A DNA stretch of 64,000 nt from Massilia sp. Root351. GTDB taxonomy: Bacteria; Pseudomonadota; Gammaproteobacteria; Burkholderiales; Burkholderiaceae_D. The stretch spans positions 745,859-809,858 of the forward strand of contig NZ_LMDJ01000001.1 of assembly GCF_001425045.1 (NCBI RefSeq), written 5' to 3'. Both the position numbers and the translations under genes were made by a program. Shown here piece after piece: positions 1 through 8,633 of this stretch. Every line of letters begins with the position of its first letter. The first letter of the stretch is position 1. The notes beneath the pieces were generated by a model, which worked only from the letters and a program-made list of their open reading frames with translations, had not been told where the DNA came from and made no database searches.

Positions 1-1440
1 CTGCGCGAGGCCGTGCCGCAGGGGCACAAAGTGGCGCTGCGCGCCTTCGCCAAGGGCGACCCGATTATCCGGTACAACGTAACTATCGGTTTTGCTGCCC
101 TGGATATCGAAGCGGGCAGCTGGATCGCTGAAGCGCAGGTCGAAATGCCGGCCGCGCGCGAGCTGACCGGCTTGCCGATCGCCACCGTGAAGCCGCCGCC
201 GCAGGAGCCGCTGGAGGGCTTTACCTTCCAGGGCTACCGCAATCCGGACGGCAGCGTGGGCACGCGCAACATCCTGGCCATCACCACCACTGTGCAGTGC
301 GTGGCGGGCGTGGTGGAGCACGCGGTGCGCCGCATCAAGGCCGAGCTGCTGCCGAAATACCCGAACGTGGACGACGTGGTGGGCCTGGAGCATACCTATG
401 GCTGCGGCGTGGCGATCGACGCCCCCAACGCCAACGTGCCGATCCGCACGCTGCGCAATATCAGCCTGAATCCGAACTTCGGCGGTCAGGCCATGGTGGT
501 CAGCCTGGGCTGCGAGAAGCTGCAGCCGGCGCGCCTGTTCCCGAAAGGCTCGATCCCGATCCAGAACGCCGGCGGCGCCGAACCGGCGCAGGTGTGCCTG
601 CAGGACCAGGGCCACGTCGGCTTCCAGTCGATGATAGCCTCCATCATGAACACCGCGGACGCGCAGCTGCAGGTGCTGGACAAGCGCCGCCGCGAAACCG
701 TGCCGGCGTCGGAACTGGTGGTCGGCGTGCAGTGCGGCGGCAGCGATGCCTTCTCCGGCGTGACTGCGAATCCGGCGGTCGGATTCGCCACCGACCTGCT
801 GGTACGCGCCGGCGCCACCGTGATGTTCTCGGAAGTGACCGAAGTGCGCGACGGTATCGACCAGCTGACTTCGCGCGCCGTCAACGAGGAAGTGGCGGCG
901 GCGATGATCCGCGAGATGGACTGGTACGACCAGTACCTGAAGCGGGGCGGCGTCGACCGTAGCGCAAATACCACACCGGGCAACAAGAAGGGCGGCTTGT
1001 CCAACATCGTTGAAAAAGCCATGGGCTCCATCGTCAAGAGCGGCAGCGCGCCGATCTCCGGCGTGCTGGCGCCGGGCGAGAAGCTCAAGCAGAAAGGCCT
1101 GATCTACGCGGCCACGCCGGCCAGCGATTTCATCTGCGGCACGCTGCAACTGGCCGCCGGCATGAACCTGCACATTTTCACCACCGGCCGCGGCACGCCG
1201 TACGGCCTGGCCGAGGTCCCGGTGATCAAGGTCGCCACCCGCAACGAGCTGGCCGCGCGCTGGCACGACCTGATGGACGTGAACGCCGGCCGCATCGCCA
1301 GCGGCGACGCCTCCATTGCGGACGTGGGCTGGGAAATGTTCCACCTGATGCTGGAAGTGGCCAGCGGCCGCAAGACCTGGGCCGAGCAGTGGAAGCTGCA
1401 TAACGCTTTAGTGCTGTTCAATCCTGCACCGGTGACCTGA
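1..1440 (+). CDS. garD: Galactarate dehydratase, 5' end cut by the window edge
   Basis: The enzyme dehydrates D-galactarate to 5-dehydro-4-deoxy-D-glucarate in the oxidative hexuronate route. The open frame already runs at base 1, so the true start lies upstream; 479 residues are visible against about 520 for the family, so roughly 40 N-terminal residues are missing. The visible start (VPQGHKVAL) is the end of the small SAF-type domain. The UxaA/GarD catalytic domain follows, with family signatures [25 protein letters not shown] and GCEKLQP. The pattern fits galactarate dehydratase better than altronate dehydratase. The next gene, 58 bases downstream on the same strand, encodes uronate dehydrogenase, which supplies the aldaric acid pathway; this supports the call. 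Confidence 0.9.
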   Translation: MREAVPQGHKVALRAFAKGDPIIRYNVTIGFAALDIEAGSWIAEAQVEMPAARELTGLPIATVKPPPQEPLEGFTFQGYRNPDGSVGTRNILAITTTVQCVAGVVEHAVRRIKAELLPKYPNVDDVVGLEHTYGCGVAIDAPNANVPIRTLRNISLNPNFGGQAMVVSLGCEKLQPARLFPKGSIPIQNAGGAEPAQVCLQDQGHVGFQSMIASIMNTADAQLQVLDKRRRETVPASELVVGVQCGGSDAFSGVTANPAVGFATDLLVRAGATVMFSEVTEVRDGIDQLTSRAVNEEVAAAMIREMDWYDQYLKRGGVDRSANTTPGNKKGGLSNIVEKAMGSIVKSGSAPISGVLAPGEKLKQKGLIYAATPASDFICGTLQLAAGMNLHIFTTGRGTPYGLAEVPVIKVATRNELAARWHDLMDVNAGRIASGDASIADVGWEMFHLMLEVASGRKTWAEQWKLHNALVLFNPAPVT

Positions 1441-1463
1441 TTTTGCTAGTATCATAGTAATCA

Positions 1464-1475
1464 TACGACATCGTA
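1464..1475. promoter_or_regulatory. Candidate operator palindrome between garD and udh
   Basis: The 12-base near-perfect palindrome TACGACATCGTA (five-base arms around CA) lies in the 58-base spacer, 24 bases before the udh start. GntR/FadR-type regulators often control hexuronate genes through sites of about this form. No regulator gene is in view, so the binding protein is unknown. Confidence 0.3.
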
Positions 1476-1498
1476 CAACTGCAAGGAACGGACTTTAC

Positions 1499-2305
1499 AT
1501 GAGCAAACCATTCAAACGCATCCTGCTGACCGGCGCCGCCGGCGGCCTGGGCAAAATCCTGCGCGACCGCATCAAGCCATGGGCCGACGTGGTGCGCCTG
1601 AGCGACATCGGCGACATGGGCGAAGCGCGCGAGGGCGAGGAAATCGTCCGCTGCGACCTGTCCGACAAGCCGTCCGTGCTGACGCTGCTGGAAGGCGTGG
1701 ACGCGGTGCTGCATTTCGGCGGCATCTCCACCGAGAGCAATTTCGAAGCCATCATGGCGGCCAACATCCAGGGCACCTACAACCTGTATGAAGCGGCGCA
1801 CAAGGCCGGCACCCGCCGCATCATCTTCGCCAGCTCCAACCACACCATCGGCTACCACAAGGTGACCGAGGTGCTGGACGCCGACAGCCCGACCCGCCCG
1901 GACAGCATGTACGGCATCAGCAAGGTGTTCGGCGAGCAGCTGGCGCGCTACTACTTTGACCGCACCGGCATTGAAACCGTGTGCCTGCGCATCGGTTCTT
2001 CCTTCCCCGAGCCGAAGAACCCGCGCATGATGCGCACCTGGCTGAGCTACGACGACCTGGTGGAAGCGCTGCGCTGCTCGCTGATGGCGCCGCGCGTCGG
2101 CCACGCCATCCTGTACGGCCAGTCGAACAATGAAGCCGTATGGTGGGACAACAGCAAGGCGGCCTTTATCGGTTTCAAGCCAAAGGACAGCTCGGAGCAG
2201 TTCAAGCACCTGTTCCCGGACACCGGCGTGTATCCGGACAAGGACGATGTGGCCACCACCTACCAGGGCGGCGGCTTCCTCAACGACGGTCCGCAGTACA
2301 TCTGA
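1499..2305 (+). CDS. udh: Uronate dehydrogenase (NAD-dependent)
   Basis: Short-chain dehydrogenase/epimerase-fold enzyme of 268 residues that oxidises D-galacturonate or D-glucuronate to the aldarolactone with NAD. The Rossmann glycine motif GAAGGLG is at residues 12-18, and the catalytic YGISK (Tyr138, Lys142) follows a Ser-Ser pair at 112-113. Length and the conserved blocks FGGIS and SSNHTIGYH match bacterial uronate dehydrogenases rather than sugar-nucleotide epimerases. A purine-rich site (AAGGA) sits about 11 bases before the ATG. With garD just upstream it forms two steps of one oxidative uronate pathway; the remaining steps (lactonase, kdgD, transporter) are not in the window. Confidence 0.88.
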   Translation: MSKPFKRILLTGAAGGLGKILRDRIKPWADVVRLSDIGDMGEAREGEEIVRCDLSDKPSVLTLLEGVDAVLHFGGISTESNFEAIMAANIQGTYNLYEAAHKAGTRRIIFASSNHTIGYHKVTEVLDADSPTRPDSMYGISKVFGEQLARYYFDRTGIETVCLRIGSSFPEPKNPRMMRTWLSYDDLVEALRCSLMAPRVGHAILYGQSNNEAVWWDNSKAAFIGFKPKDSSEQFKHLFPDTGVYPDKDDVATTYQGGGFLNDGPQYI

Positions 2306-2320
2306 CGCAGCAGCTCTGAC

Positions 2321-4810
2321 CTACAGCGCCGCCTGCACGCCCAGCACCATGGCGTTGTAGGCGGCGTGCACCAGCATCGGCGCCAGCAGCGACTTGCTGC
2401 GTTCGTACGCCCACGCGGTACACAATCCCAGCACGAATACCGGCACCATCGCCAGCGGCGGGTGCACGATGGCGAACAGCGCCGCGCTGCCCAGGGCAGC
2501 CGGCAGCGCGCCGGCCATGCGGCGCAGGCCACCGAAGATCAATCCCCTGAAGATGAATTCCTCGAACAGCGGCGCGGCCAGCACGGTCAGCGGCAGCAGC
2601 AGGCGCAGGGTGGCGCTGGACGGCGCGTGCCGTGGCCACCAGGGCGTGTCGCGCAGCAGCCACAGGTAAGCGGCGCCAAAGGCGCAGGCGGCTGCGGCCC
2701 CTGCCAGGCTGGCGGTGGCCGCATGGCCGGCGGCGCTTGCCATGCCCTGGTGGTGGCGTGCGTTCAGCACTGCCGGGACGCCGGTGGTCTGGTGGCGCCA
2801 GTACAGGTAGCGCATCAGCAGGTACACGATGGCGCCGGCGCAGGCGAAGGCGAGTACGCCGCTTTGCAGGCCGCCGCCGCTGCCACCAAGGCTGCCACCA
2901 AGGCTGCCGCCGCGCAGCACCAACCCGATCACCAGCTGCAGCACGAAGAACAGCGTGGCGGCGATCAGGCCGTCCGACAGGGCCACCCGCGCGGGCGGCG
3001 CAGCGGCCGGGTCGAGCAGGTAGGGCAGTTCGTCGCGCGCTTTCTGCCACAAGGCCAGCGCGAGCGAGGCGGTCAGGATCATGATGGCGACCGTCTGCAG
3101 CCAGGTGCTGGCGTACAGGCCGAAGATGTAGAGGCTGGACAGCATCATGTACAGGTAGGCGTAGGTGGGCCGCACGCGCGCCTGGGTTTCCTGGGCATGC
3201 GGGTCGCTGGCGAATACGCCCAGCGAGACGGCGATCAGCGCATACACCGGGATACCGGCCATGACGACCGCCACCCACCACAGCAGCCGCCAGTTGAAGT
3301 CCGGCGTGAAATACAGGCCGGTGGCGAAGATCAGCAGCGGATACAGCGCGGCCAGCGCGGTCCACAGCTGGGCTTTTTCCTTGAGCATGCTGTCGATCCG
3401 GCGCGGGAAGGTGTACAGCATCCACAGCGCGTTGCCCTCGTTGTTGATGGCCTGGAAAGCGGACAGCAGCAGCACGTAGCTGCCGATACCGAAGGCGATC
3501 ACTGCCATCAGCTGCTGGTTCTGGCCGAGCAGGGTGATGCTCGACAGCTGGCCGCTGACCAGCAGCTGGCTGACAATGATGACCACCGGGATCAGCAGGC
3601 TTTGGGCCAGGAAGTTGCGGTCGCGGCCCAGCAGCATCAGTTCGCGCCGCTGCAGGATGGTGCCGATGCGCCAGCGGGAAGCGGGGGAGGGCGCTGGTGC
3701 ATTGGCATCGGCACCGGCTGTGGCGGCATCTGTGCCGGCGCTTCGCGCGGCGCTCGGTGCATCGGCGGCGGCCGCGCGGGCTTGCGCGCGGCGGCTGGCT
3801 GTGGCGCCGGCAGTCGCGGCTTCGCGCGCGCCGCTGGCGACCACGCCGTGGCGCAGCTGGCGGCGCAGCAGCGCCATGCCCGCCATCAGCAGCAACGCCG
3901 TCTGCGCCAGCAGCAGCGCTGCGGCCTGCCCGGCGCCGGCGGCGCTGGGCGCGGTCAGCGCCTGGACCGCAAGGCCGGGCGGCGTCCACAATGACCACGC
4001 CGGGAAGCTGCGCGCCCAGTCCACCGTGAAGGAATTGTTGGACCACATGGAATACGAAATCCCCACGTACATCAGCGGCATGCTGAGGATGGAGGCCAGC
4101 GCCTGCAGGTTGCGCAGCTGCGAGGCCGGCAGCGACAGGCGCAGGCCCGTGTCGGCCAGCGTGCGCATCATCGCCGCCAGCATCAGCAGCGGCAGCGCCA
4201 TGGCTGCACCCAGCAGCGGCGATGCCCAGCCGTAATTGCCGTACCAGGCCAGCACCACGCACAGCGGCCCGAGCGCCAGCACGCCGACGGGGTTGGCGAT
4301 ACTGCGCTCCAGCACCCTGGCCCACAGCAGCGTGCCGCGCCGGATGGGCAGCGTTACCAGCCATTCCAGGTCCCAGTCCTGCTGCGCCAGTTCTCGGCTG
4401 CCCAGCGGCATGAGGAAACCCACGAGCCACATCAGCAGCACCATCAGCGTCATGGCGGCGGCCAGCGCGGGGCTGAAGTGCGCGGCGTGTAGACCGTCGG
4501 CTGCGGCCTCGACCATGCTCTCCACCGAGTGCGCCCTGGCCATGGCGGCGCAGGTGGCGGGCGTGTCGATCTTGCAGTGCAGGTTCAGCACCGAGCTGCG
4601 GGCGATGTGGGTAAAGCTGAACAGCATGCCCATCCCTACCAGCAAGGCCAGCAGCCAGCGGCTGCTGCGCTTGCCCTGCGATGCGCTGCGGCTCTTGCTG
4701 TTGGCGGCTTTGCCGAAGCGTAGCGCGCCAGTCATGTTGATCAGCCGCAGCAGGCGCAGCCGGGCCAGCAGCCAGATGGCGCTGGCGGAGGAGCGCACCG
4801 GCGCGGTCAT
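2321..4810 (-). CDS. ABC-2-type permease fused to a CPBP (CAAX protease-like) domain
   Basis: A polytopic protein of 829 residues. The N-terminal two thirds look like an ABC-2 type permease with many hydrophobic helices, interrupted by an Ala-rich cytoplasmic linker rich in Arg and Asp. The C-terminal third is a CPBP intramembrane protease domain: EEFIFR (Glu750, Glu751, Arg755), His783 in IVHPP and HAAYN (His815, Asn819), which are the conserved metal and catalytic positions of the family. The start is the ATG overlapping the stop of the upstream ATPase gene (ATGA); a longer frame extends upstream but lies inside that gene. It probably partners that ATPase as an exporter. Substrate and protease target cannot be told from sequence. 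Confidence 0.8.
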   Translation of the reverse strand: MTAPVRSSASAIWLLARLRLLRLINMTGALRFGKAANSKSRSASQGKRSSRWLLALLVGMGMLFSFTHIARSSVLNLHCKIDTPATCAAMARAHSVESMVEAAADGLHAAHFSPALAAAMTLMVLLMWLVGFLMPLGSRELAQQDWDLEWLVTLPIRRGTLLWARVLERSIANPVGVLALGPLCVVLAWYGNYGWASPLLGAAMALPLLMLAAMMRTLADTGLRLSLPASQLRNLQALASILSMPLMYVGISYSMWSNNSFTVDWARSFPAWSLWTPPGLAVQALTAPSAAGAGQAAALLLAQTALLLMAGMALLRRQLRHGVVASGAREAATAGATASRRAQARAAAADAPSAARSAGTDAATAGADANAPAPSPASRWRIGTILQRRELMLLGRDRNFLAQSLLIPVVIIVSQLLVSGQLSSITLLGQNQQLMAVIAFGIGSYVLLLSAFQAINNEGNALWMLYTFPRRIDSMLKEKAQLWTALAALYPLLIFATGLYFTPDFNWRLLWWVAVVMAGIPVYALIAVSLGVFASDPHAQETQARVRPTYAYLYMMLSSLYIFGLYASTWLQTVAIMILTASLALALWQKARDELPYLLDPAAAPPARVALSDGLIAATLFFVLQLVIGLVLRGGSLGGSLGGSGGGLQSGVLAFACAGAIVYLLMRYLYWRHQTTGVPAVLNARHHQGMASAAGHAATASLAGAAAACAFGAAYLWLLRDTPWWPRHAPSSATLRLLLPLTVLAAPLFEEFIFRGLIFGGLRRMAGALPAALGSAALFAIVHPPLAMVPVFVLGLCTAWAYERSKSLLAPMLVHAAYNAMVLGVQAAL
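2879..2908. repeat. 12-base tandem repeat inside the permease-protease gene
   Basis: Two full copies and a partial third copy of GCTGCCACCAAG encode a Gly-Gly-Ser-Leu repeat in the loop between the permease part and the last helices. Such a glycine/serine linker fits a flexible joint and could vary in copy number between strains. Confidence 0.6.
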
Positions 4811-5541
4811 GCGGGCTCGCCGGCTTCGTCGGTAATCTTGAGGAAGACTTCTTCCAGCGAGCTGTCGGCCGAAGCGGCGCCGCGCAGCTCGTCGAGCGTG
4901 CCGCTGGCCACCAGCGCGCCGCGATGGATGATGCCGACGCGGCTGCACATGCGCTCGGCCATATCCAGCAAATGGGTGGAGACGAAGATGGTAGTGCCTT
5001 GCGCGGCGGCCGCCAGCAGGCGCTCCTGCACATCGCGCGCGGCGCGCGGATCGAGGCCGTTGATCGGCTCGTCCAGCACCAGCACTTTCGGGTTGTGCAC
5101 CAGCGCGCAGGCCAGGCCGAGCTTCTTCTTCATGCCCAGCGAATAGTTCACCGCGAATTCCTCGGTGGCGTCCTCCAGCCCCAGTTCGCGCAGCAGGCGG
5201 TGCGCGCGGCCGGCCGCTTCTGAGCGGGAGTAGCCGTGCATCTCGGCCACGAATTGCAGGATCTCGCGGCCGCGCAGGTAATCGTAGAAAATCGGCGTGT
5301 CGGGCAGGTAGCCGACATGGCGCTTGACCTCCGCCGCATCGGCATGGCAATCAAGGCCGTTCACCAGCACCCGGCCGGCGCTGGGCACCAGTATGCCCAT
5401 CAGCATGCGGATGGTGGTGGTCTTGCCCGCGCCGTTGGGGCCCAGGAAGCCGAACACCTCGCCGCGCGCCACTGTCAGCGACAGCGGCTTGACGGCTTCA
5501 AAGCCGCCGTAGGACTTCGACAGTTCCTGGAACGCGATCAT
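4807..5541 (-). CDS. ABC transporter ATP-binding protein
   Basis: Cytoplasmic ATPase of 244 residues. Walker A GPNGAGKT is at residues 34-41, the signature is YSLGMKKK (about 133-140, a variant of LSxGM), and Walker B LVLDEP ends at 159, followed by NGLDPRAA. This D-loop and the GM-type signature place it in the subfamily that drives ABC-2 permeases (drug, lipid or sodium export, CcmA/NatA-like). It overlaps the signal peptidase gene upstream and the permease-protease gene downstream by four bases each, so the three are translated from one message. Substrate unknown. Confidence 0.92.
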   Translation of the reverse strand: MIAFQELSKSYGGFEAVKPLSLTVARGEVFGFLGPNGAGKTTTIRMLMGILVPSAGRVLVNGLDCHADAAEVKRHVGYLPDTPIFYDYLRGREILQFVAEMHGYSRSEAAGRAHRLLRELGLEDATEEFAVNYSLGMKKKLGLACALVHNPKVLVLDEPINGLDPRAARDVQERLLAAAAQGTTIFVSTHLLDMAERMCSRVGIIHRGALVASGTLDELRGAASADSSLEEVFLKITDEAGEPA

Positions 5542-6215
5542 TGGCCGCCCAGCGCCATGCCGAAGCGTTCGGTGCGCGGCATCCAGTTGCCGACGATGTC
5601 GGCCGATACCAGCACGCGTTCGGCGCGGCCGATCAGCATTTCGCGCGGCACCAGGCCAATGTAGCGCGAGTCCTTGCTGTTGTTGCGGTTATCGCCCAGC
5701 ATCAGGTAGCTGTCGGCAGGGATGGTCATGGGGCCGAAGTCGCGCATGCTGCTGGTCACTTGCGGCAGCAGCTGGATGCGGCGTTCGCTGGCGCCGGATT
5801 TCTCGGTCAGCTGCAGCGCCTGCAGCTTGCCGACATGCTCGATCGCCTCCACGGCTTCGGCCGGCATGCTGTAGCCTGCGGCCTGGCCGTTGATGATGAG
5901 CTGGTCCTTCTTCATGGCGATGGTGTCGCCGGGCAGGCCGATGACGCGCTTGATCAGGCGGGTCTTGTCCAGCGGCGAGGAGAAGGTGACAATGTCGCCG
6001 CGCCGCGGCTCGCCCAGGTGTGCCACTACCACGTCCGTCAGCGGCACCTTCAGGTCGAACGCGAGGCGGTTGACGAACACCACGTCGCCTTCCAGCAGGT
6101 TGGGGTGCATGGATCCGGAGGGGATGGGGTTCCAGTCCGCGACGGCGGTGCGGAACAGGCCAAACAGCATCAGGAAGGCGATGAAGCCCTTGTTCGCGCG
6201 CAGCCAGCTTTTCAT
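5538..6215 (-). CDS. lepB: Signal peptidase I, single-TM form
   Basis: Membrane serine peptidase of 225 residues that removes Sec or Tat signal peptides on the periplasmic side. One N-terminal helix (about residues 9-26) is followed by the catalytic serine in SGSM (Ser35) and the general-base lysine in TRLIKR (Lys89). GDNRNNSKDSR, the conserved box near the C-terminus, is present. The usual proteobacterial LepB has two N-terminal helices and lies next to lepA; this one has a single helix and sits in an ABC exporter operon, so it may be a second, dedicated peptidase. The family call is firm; the symbol is by homology only. Confidence 0.88.
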   Translation of the reverse strand: MKSWLRANKGFIAFLMLFGLFRTAVADWNPIPSGSMHPNLLEGDVVFVNRLAFDLKVPLTDVVVAHLGEPRRGDIVTFSSPLDKTRLIKRVIGLPGDTIAMKKDQLIINGQAAGYSMPAEAVEAIEHVGKLQALQLTEKSGASERRIQLLPQVTSSMRDFGPMTIPADSYLMLGDNRNNSKDSRYIGLVPREMLIGRAERVLVSADIVGNWMPRTERFGMALGGQ

Positions 6216-6265
6216 CTTTGTTCTCCGGAGTGGTTAAGTTGACATCACATCATCCGACGGGAATC

Positions 6266-6964
6266 TTAAACCTCGCTTAGACCAAAGGCGGCCAGCATCT
6301 GCCGCTGTCCCTTGGGCGGCACGGCCAGCGCGCGGCTGTCCAGGTCTTGCGCTACCCAGCCCTTCTTGAGCGCCAGCTGCAGCAGTGCCGCGCCCAGCGC
6401 GCCGCCCACGTGGGGCTTGCGTTCGCTCCAGTCCAGGCACGGGCAGGCGAAGCGGCGGCGCAGCTTGCGCAGCGCGGCGGTGTCGATGCCGAGGGCGCGC
6501 ACGCCTTGCTCGCCGGCCGGCGTGAGCTGGTACTCGTTGCCGACGTTGCCATCGCCGGCTTCGGTGAGCCAGCCTTGCGCTGTCATGTGGTCGTGCAGGC
6601 GTACCGCCACCGTGCCGGCCATGTGATCGTAGCAGGTGCGGGCGTTGCGCAGGCGGTCCGGCGTGTTGGGCTTGAAGGCGGGGCGCGGCAGGCCGGCCAC
6701 CACCAGCAGCGCTTCCAGTGCGGCGGCAACGTTGGCGTCCGCCAACTGGTAGTAGCGGTGCTTGCCTTGCGCGAGCAGTTGCACCAGCTGTTCCTCCTTC
6801 AGGCGCGCCAGGTGGGCGCTGGCGGTGGATGGGCTGACTTCGGCCACCACCGACAGCTCGGTGCTGGTGCGGGCGTGGCCGTCCAGCAGGCAGCACAGCA
6901 TGCGCGCGCGCGCCGGCTCGGCGATGGCGCCGGCGATACGGGCGAGGTGGTTGTCTGCATTCAT
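6266..6964 (-). CDS. ArsR-type winged-helix regulator
   Basis: A DNA-binding protein of 232 residues. The N-terminal 95 residues form an ArsR winged helix (RARMLCCLLDG, then SPSTASAHLARLKEE and the wing GKHRYYQL). The C-terminal part is a less known domain with Cys-Pro-Cys (FACPCLDW), which could bind metal or sense redox. The start chosen is the ATG 22 codons inside the longest frame because it begins the conserved fold and leaves 77 bases to the divergent P450 gene. The divergent layout suggests that it controls the P450/monooxygenase pair from the shared promoter region. Effector unknown. Confidence 0.8.
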   Translation of the reverse strand: MNADNHLARIAGAIAEPARARMLCCLLDGHARTSTELSVVAEVSPSTASAHLARLKEEQLVQLLAQGKHRYYQLADANVAAALEALLVVAGLPRPAFKPNTPDRLRNARTCYDHMAGTVAVRLHDHMTAQGWLTEAGDGNVGNEYQLTPAGEQGVRALGIDTAALRKLRRRFACPCLDWSERKPHVGGALGAALLQLALKKGWVAQDLDSRALAVPPKGQRQMLAAFGLSEV

Positions 6965-7041
6965 GGTTCGGTCCTGGGCGAAGTGTGGTGGCGTCTTTTT
7001 CAGGATACTGCACTGCATCGACATTTGCAAAAGGGGGAAAC

Positions 7042-8265
7042 ATGGACGCTATCGCAGCGGTAACGCACGCCGATCCGTATCCGTATTACGCTGAGCTGGC
7101 CGCGCGGCAGGGGCTGTTTTTCGACGCGCGTTTGAAGCTGTGGATCGCTGCCGGCGCGGCCGACGTCGGCGCGGTGCTGGCGCACGCGGCGTTGCGCGCG
7201 CGGCCGGTGGCCGAGCCGGTGCCGGCGGCCATCGCGGGAGGCGGTGCGGGGCAGGTGTTCGGTGCGCTGGTGCGCATGAACGATGGCGAGCGCCATGCGG
7301 CGCCGAAGGTGGTCTTGCAGCGCGCGCTGGCGGGGCTGGACTTGGCTGCTGTCGGCACCCGTGCGGGCGAGTTGGCGCGTGGGCTGGTCGATGCGGAGCG
7401 CATTGCCGCAGCCGTGGGGGCGGACCTGGGTGCGCTTGCAATAGCAGGCGCAGGCGCAGCAGCCGTTGCTGGCGCTGGTGCGCGGCAAGCGCTTGGACCG
7501 GCGGCGCTGTCGGCGTGGATGTTTGCGGCGCCGGTGCAGACCGTCGCCAGCCTGCTTGGCTTCCGGGACGCCCAGCTGCCGCAGGTGGCGGCGTGGATGG
7601 GCCAGTTCGTGGCTTGCCTGTCGCCGCTCAGCAGCGCGGAGCAGATCGCTGCAGCGCACGGCGCGGCGCTGGCGCTGCTGGGCAGCTTCAAGGCCATGTT
7701 GCAGTCGTCGGCGCCGCCGGAAGGCTGCCTGCTCGCGGCAGTGCTGAGCGAAGCCGATGCGGCGGGATGGAACAATGCCAACGCCATCCTGGCGAACCTG
7801 GTGGGCCTGCTGTCGCAAACCTGCGAGGCGACGGCTGGGCTGATCGGCAACAGCATCGTGGCGCTGATGCGCGAACCGGCCAAGGCCGCGCTGCCTGCCG
7901 CTGCGCTGGTGGCCCGCGTGATGCGCGACGACCCGCCAATCCAGAACACGCGCCGCTTTGCCGCGCAGCACGTCAGCATAGGCGGCGCGCGCATCGAAGC
8001 GGGGCAAGCGATACTGGTGCTGCTGGCCGCAGCGTCGCGGCAAAGTATGCAGCAGAACATGCAGCAAGGACGGCAGGACGGCCATGCCTTTGGCTACGGC
8101 CAGGGCGCGCACGCTTGTCCCGGCCAGGTGCTGTCGCAAACCATTGCCGCCGCCGCGCTGGAGGCGCTGCTGCAAGCAGGCCCGTTGGCGCCCATGGCAT
8201 GGCGTTACCGGCCTTCGGTGAACGCCCGCATTCCCGAATTCATTGAAGCAGAGGAGACCGCATGA
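7042..8265 (+). CDS. Cytochrome P450, divergent (ExxR glutamate missing)
   Basis: Haem-thiolate protein of 407 residues with the haem-binding loop FGYGQGAHACPG; Cys359 is the predicted haem ligand. The ATG at 7042 has AAGGGGG just upstream. The K-helix motif that normally reads ExxR is RVMR here, so the glutamate is replaced by arginine. The I-helix acid-threonine motif reads CEAT, with alanine at the usual threonine position, and the region between K-helix and haem loop is shortened and Gln-rich. It overlaps the downstream ABM gene by four bases. It could be an unusual monooxygenase or a haem protein with changed function; the substrate cannot be inferred. Confidence 0.8.
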   Translation: MDAIAAVTHADPYPYYAELAARQGLFFDARLKLWIAAGAADVGAVLAHAALRARPVAEPVPAAIAGGGAGQVFGALVRMNDGERHAAPKVVLQRALAGLDLAAVGTRAGELARGLVDAERIAAAVGADLGALAIAGAGAAAVAGAGARQALGPAALSAWMFAAPVQTVASLLGFRDAQLPQVAAWMGQFVACLSPLSSAEQIAAAHGAALALLGSFKAMLQSSAPPEGCLLAAVLSEADAAGWNNANAILANLVGLLSQTCEATAGLIGNSIVALMREPAKAALPAAALVARVMRDDPPIQNTRRFAAQHVSIGGARIEAGQAILVLLAAASRQSMQQNMQQGRQDGHAFGYGQGAHACPGQVLSQTIAAAALEALLQAGPLAPMAWRYRPSVNARIPEFIEAEETA

Positions 8266-8606
8266 TCGCCGTGATATTCGAAGTCTGGCCCAGGGCCGAA
8301 CACAAGCAGGAATACCTTGACATCGCCGCCAGCCTGCGCCCGCTGCTGGAGCAGGTGGACGGCTTCATCTCAATCGAGCGCTTCCAGAGCTTGAGTGAGC
8401 CGGGCAAGCTGCTGTCGCTGTCGTTCTTCCGTGACCAGGCGGCGATAGCGCAATGGCGCCAGCTGGAAGCGCACCGCGCCGCGCAGTCGGCGGGACGCGC
8501 AGGCATCTTTGAAGACTACCGCCTGCGCATCGCCGCCGTGGCGCGCGACTACGGCATGAACGAACGCGCGCAGGCGCCTGCGGACAGCCGCAGCCGCCAC
8601 GCCTGA
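8262..8606 (+). CDS. Antibiotic biosynthesis monooxygenase (ABM) domain protein
   Basis: A 114-residue protein with a single dimeric alpha-beta barrel (ABM) domain, seen from the opening beta strand MIAVIFEVWP, the helix around AASLRPLLEQVDGF and the strand KLLSLSFF. These small cofactor-free enzymes oxidise quinols or act on haem or reactive aldehydes. The ATG overlaps the P450 stop (ATGA), so the two are co-translated and likely act together. The last 15 residues are a polar tail. Its reaction is unknown. Confidence 0.8.
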   Translation: MIAVIFEVWPRAEHKQEYLDIAASLRPLLEQVDGFISIERFQSLSEPGKLLSLSFFRDQAAIAQWRQLEAHRAAQSAGRAGIFEDYRLRIAAVARDYGMNERAQAPADSRSRHA

Positions 8607-8633
8607 AGCCGCGCCGGCGCGCGCGGCGCGCAC

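Noticed and set aside
2366..3994. 542-codon plus-strand frame over the permease-protease gene
   Set aside because: Gln/Gly/Arg-rich shadow; the minus strand has the CPBP motifs and overlaps its partners as an operon.
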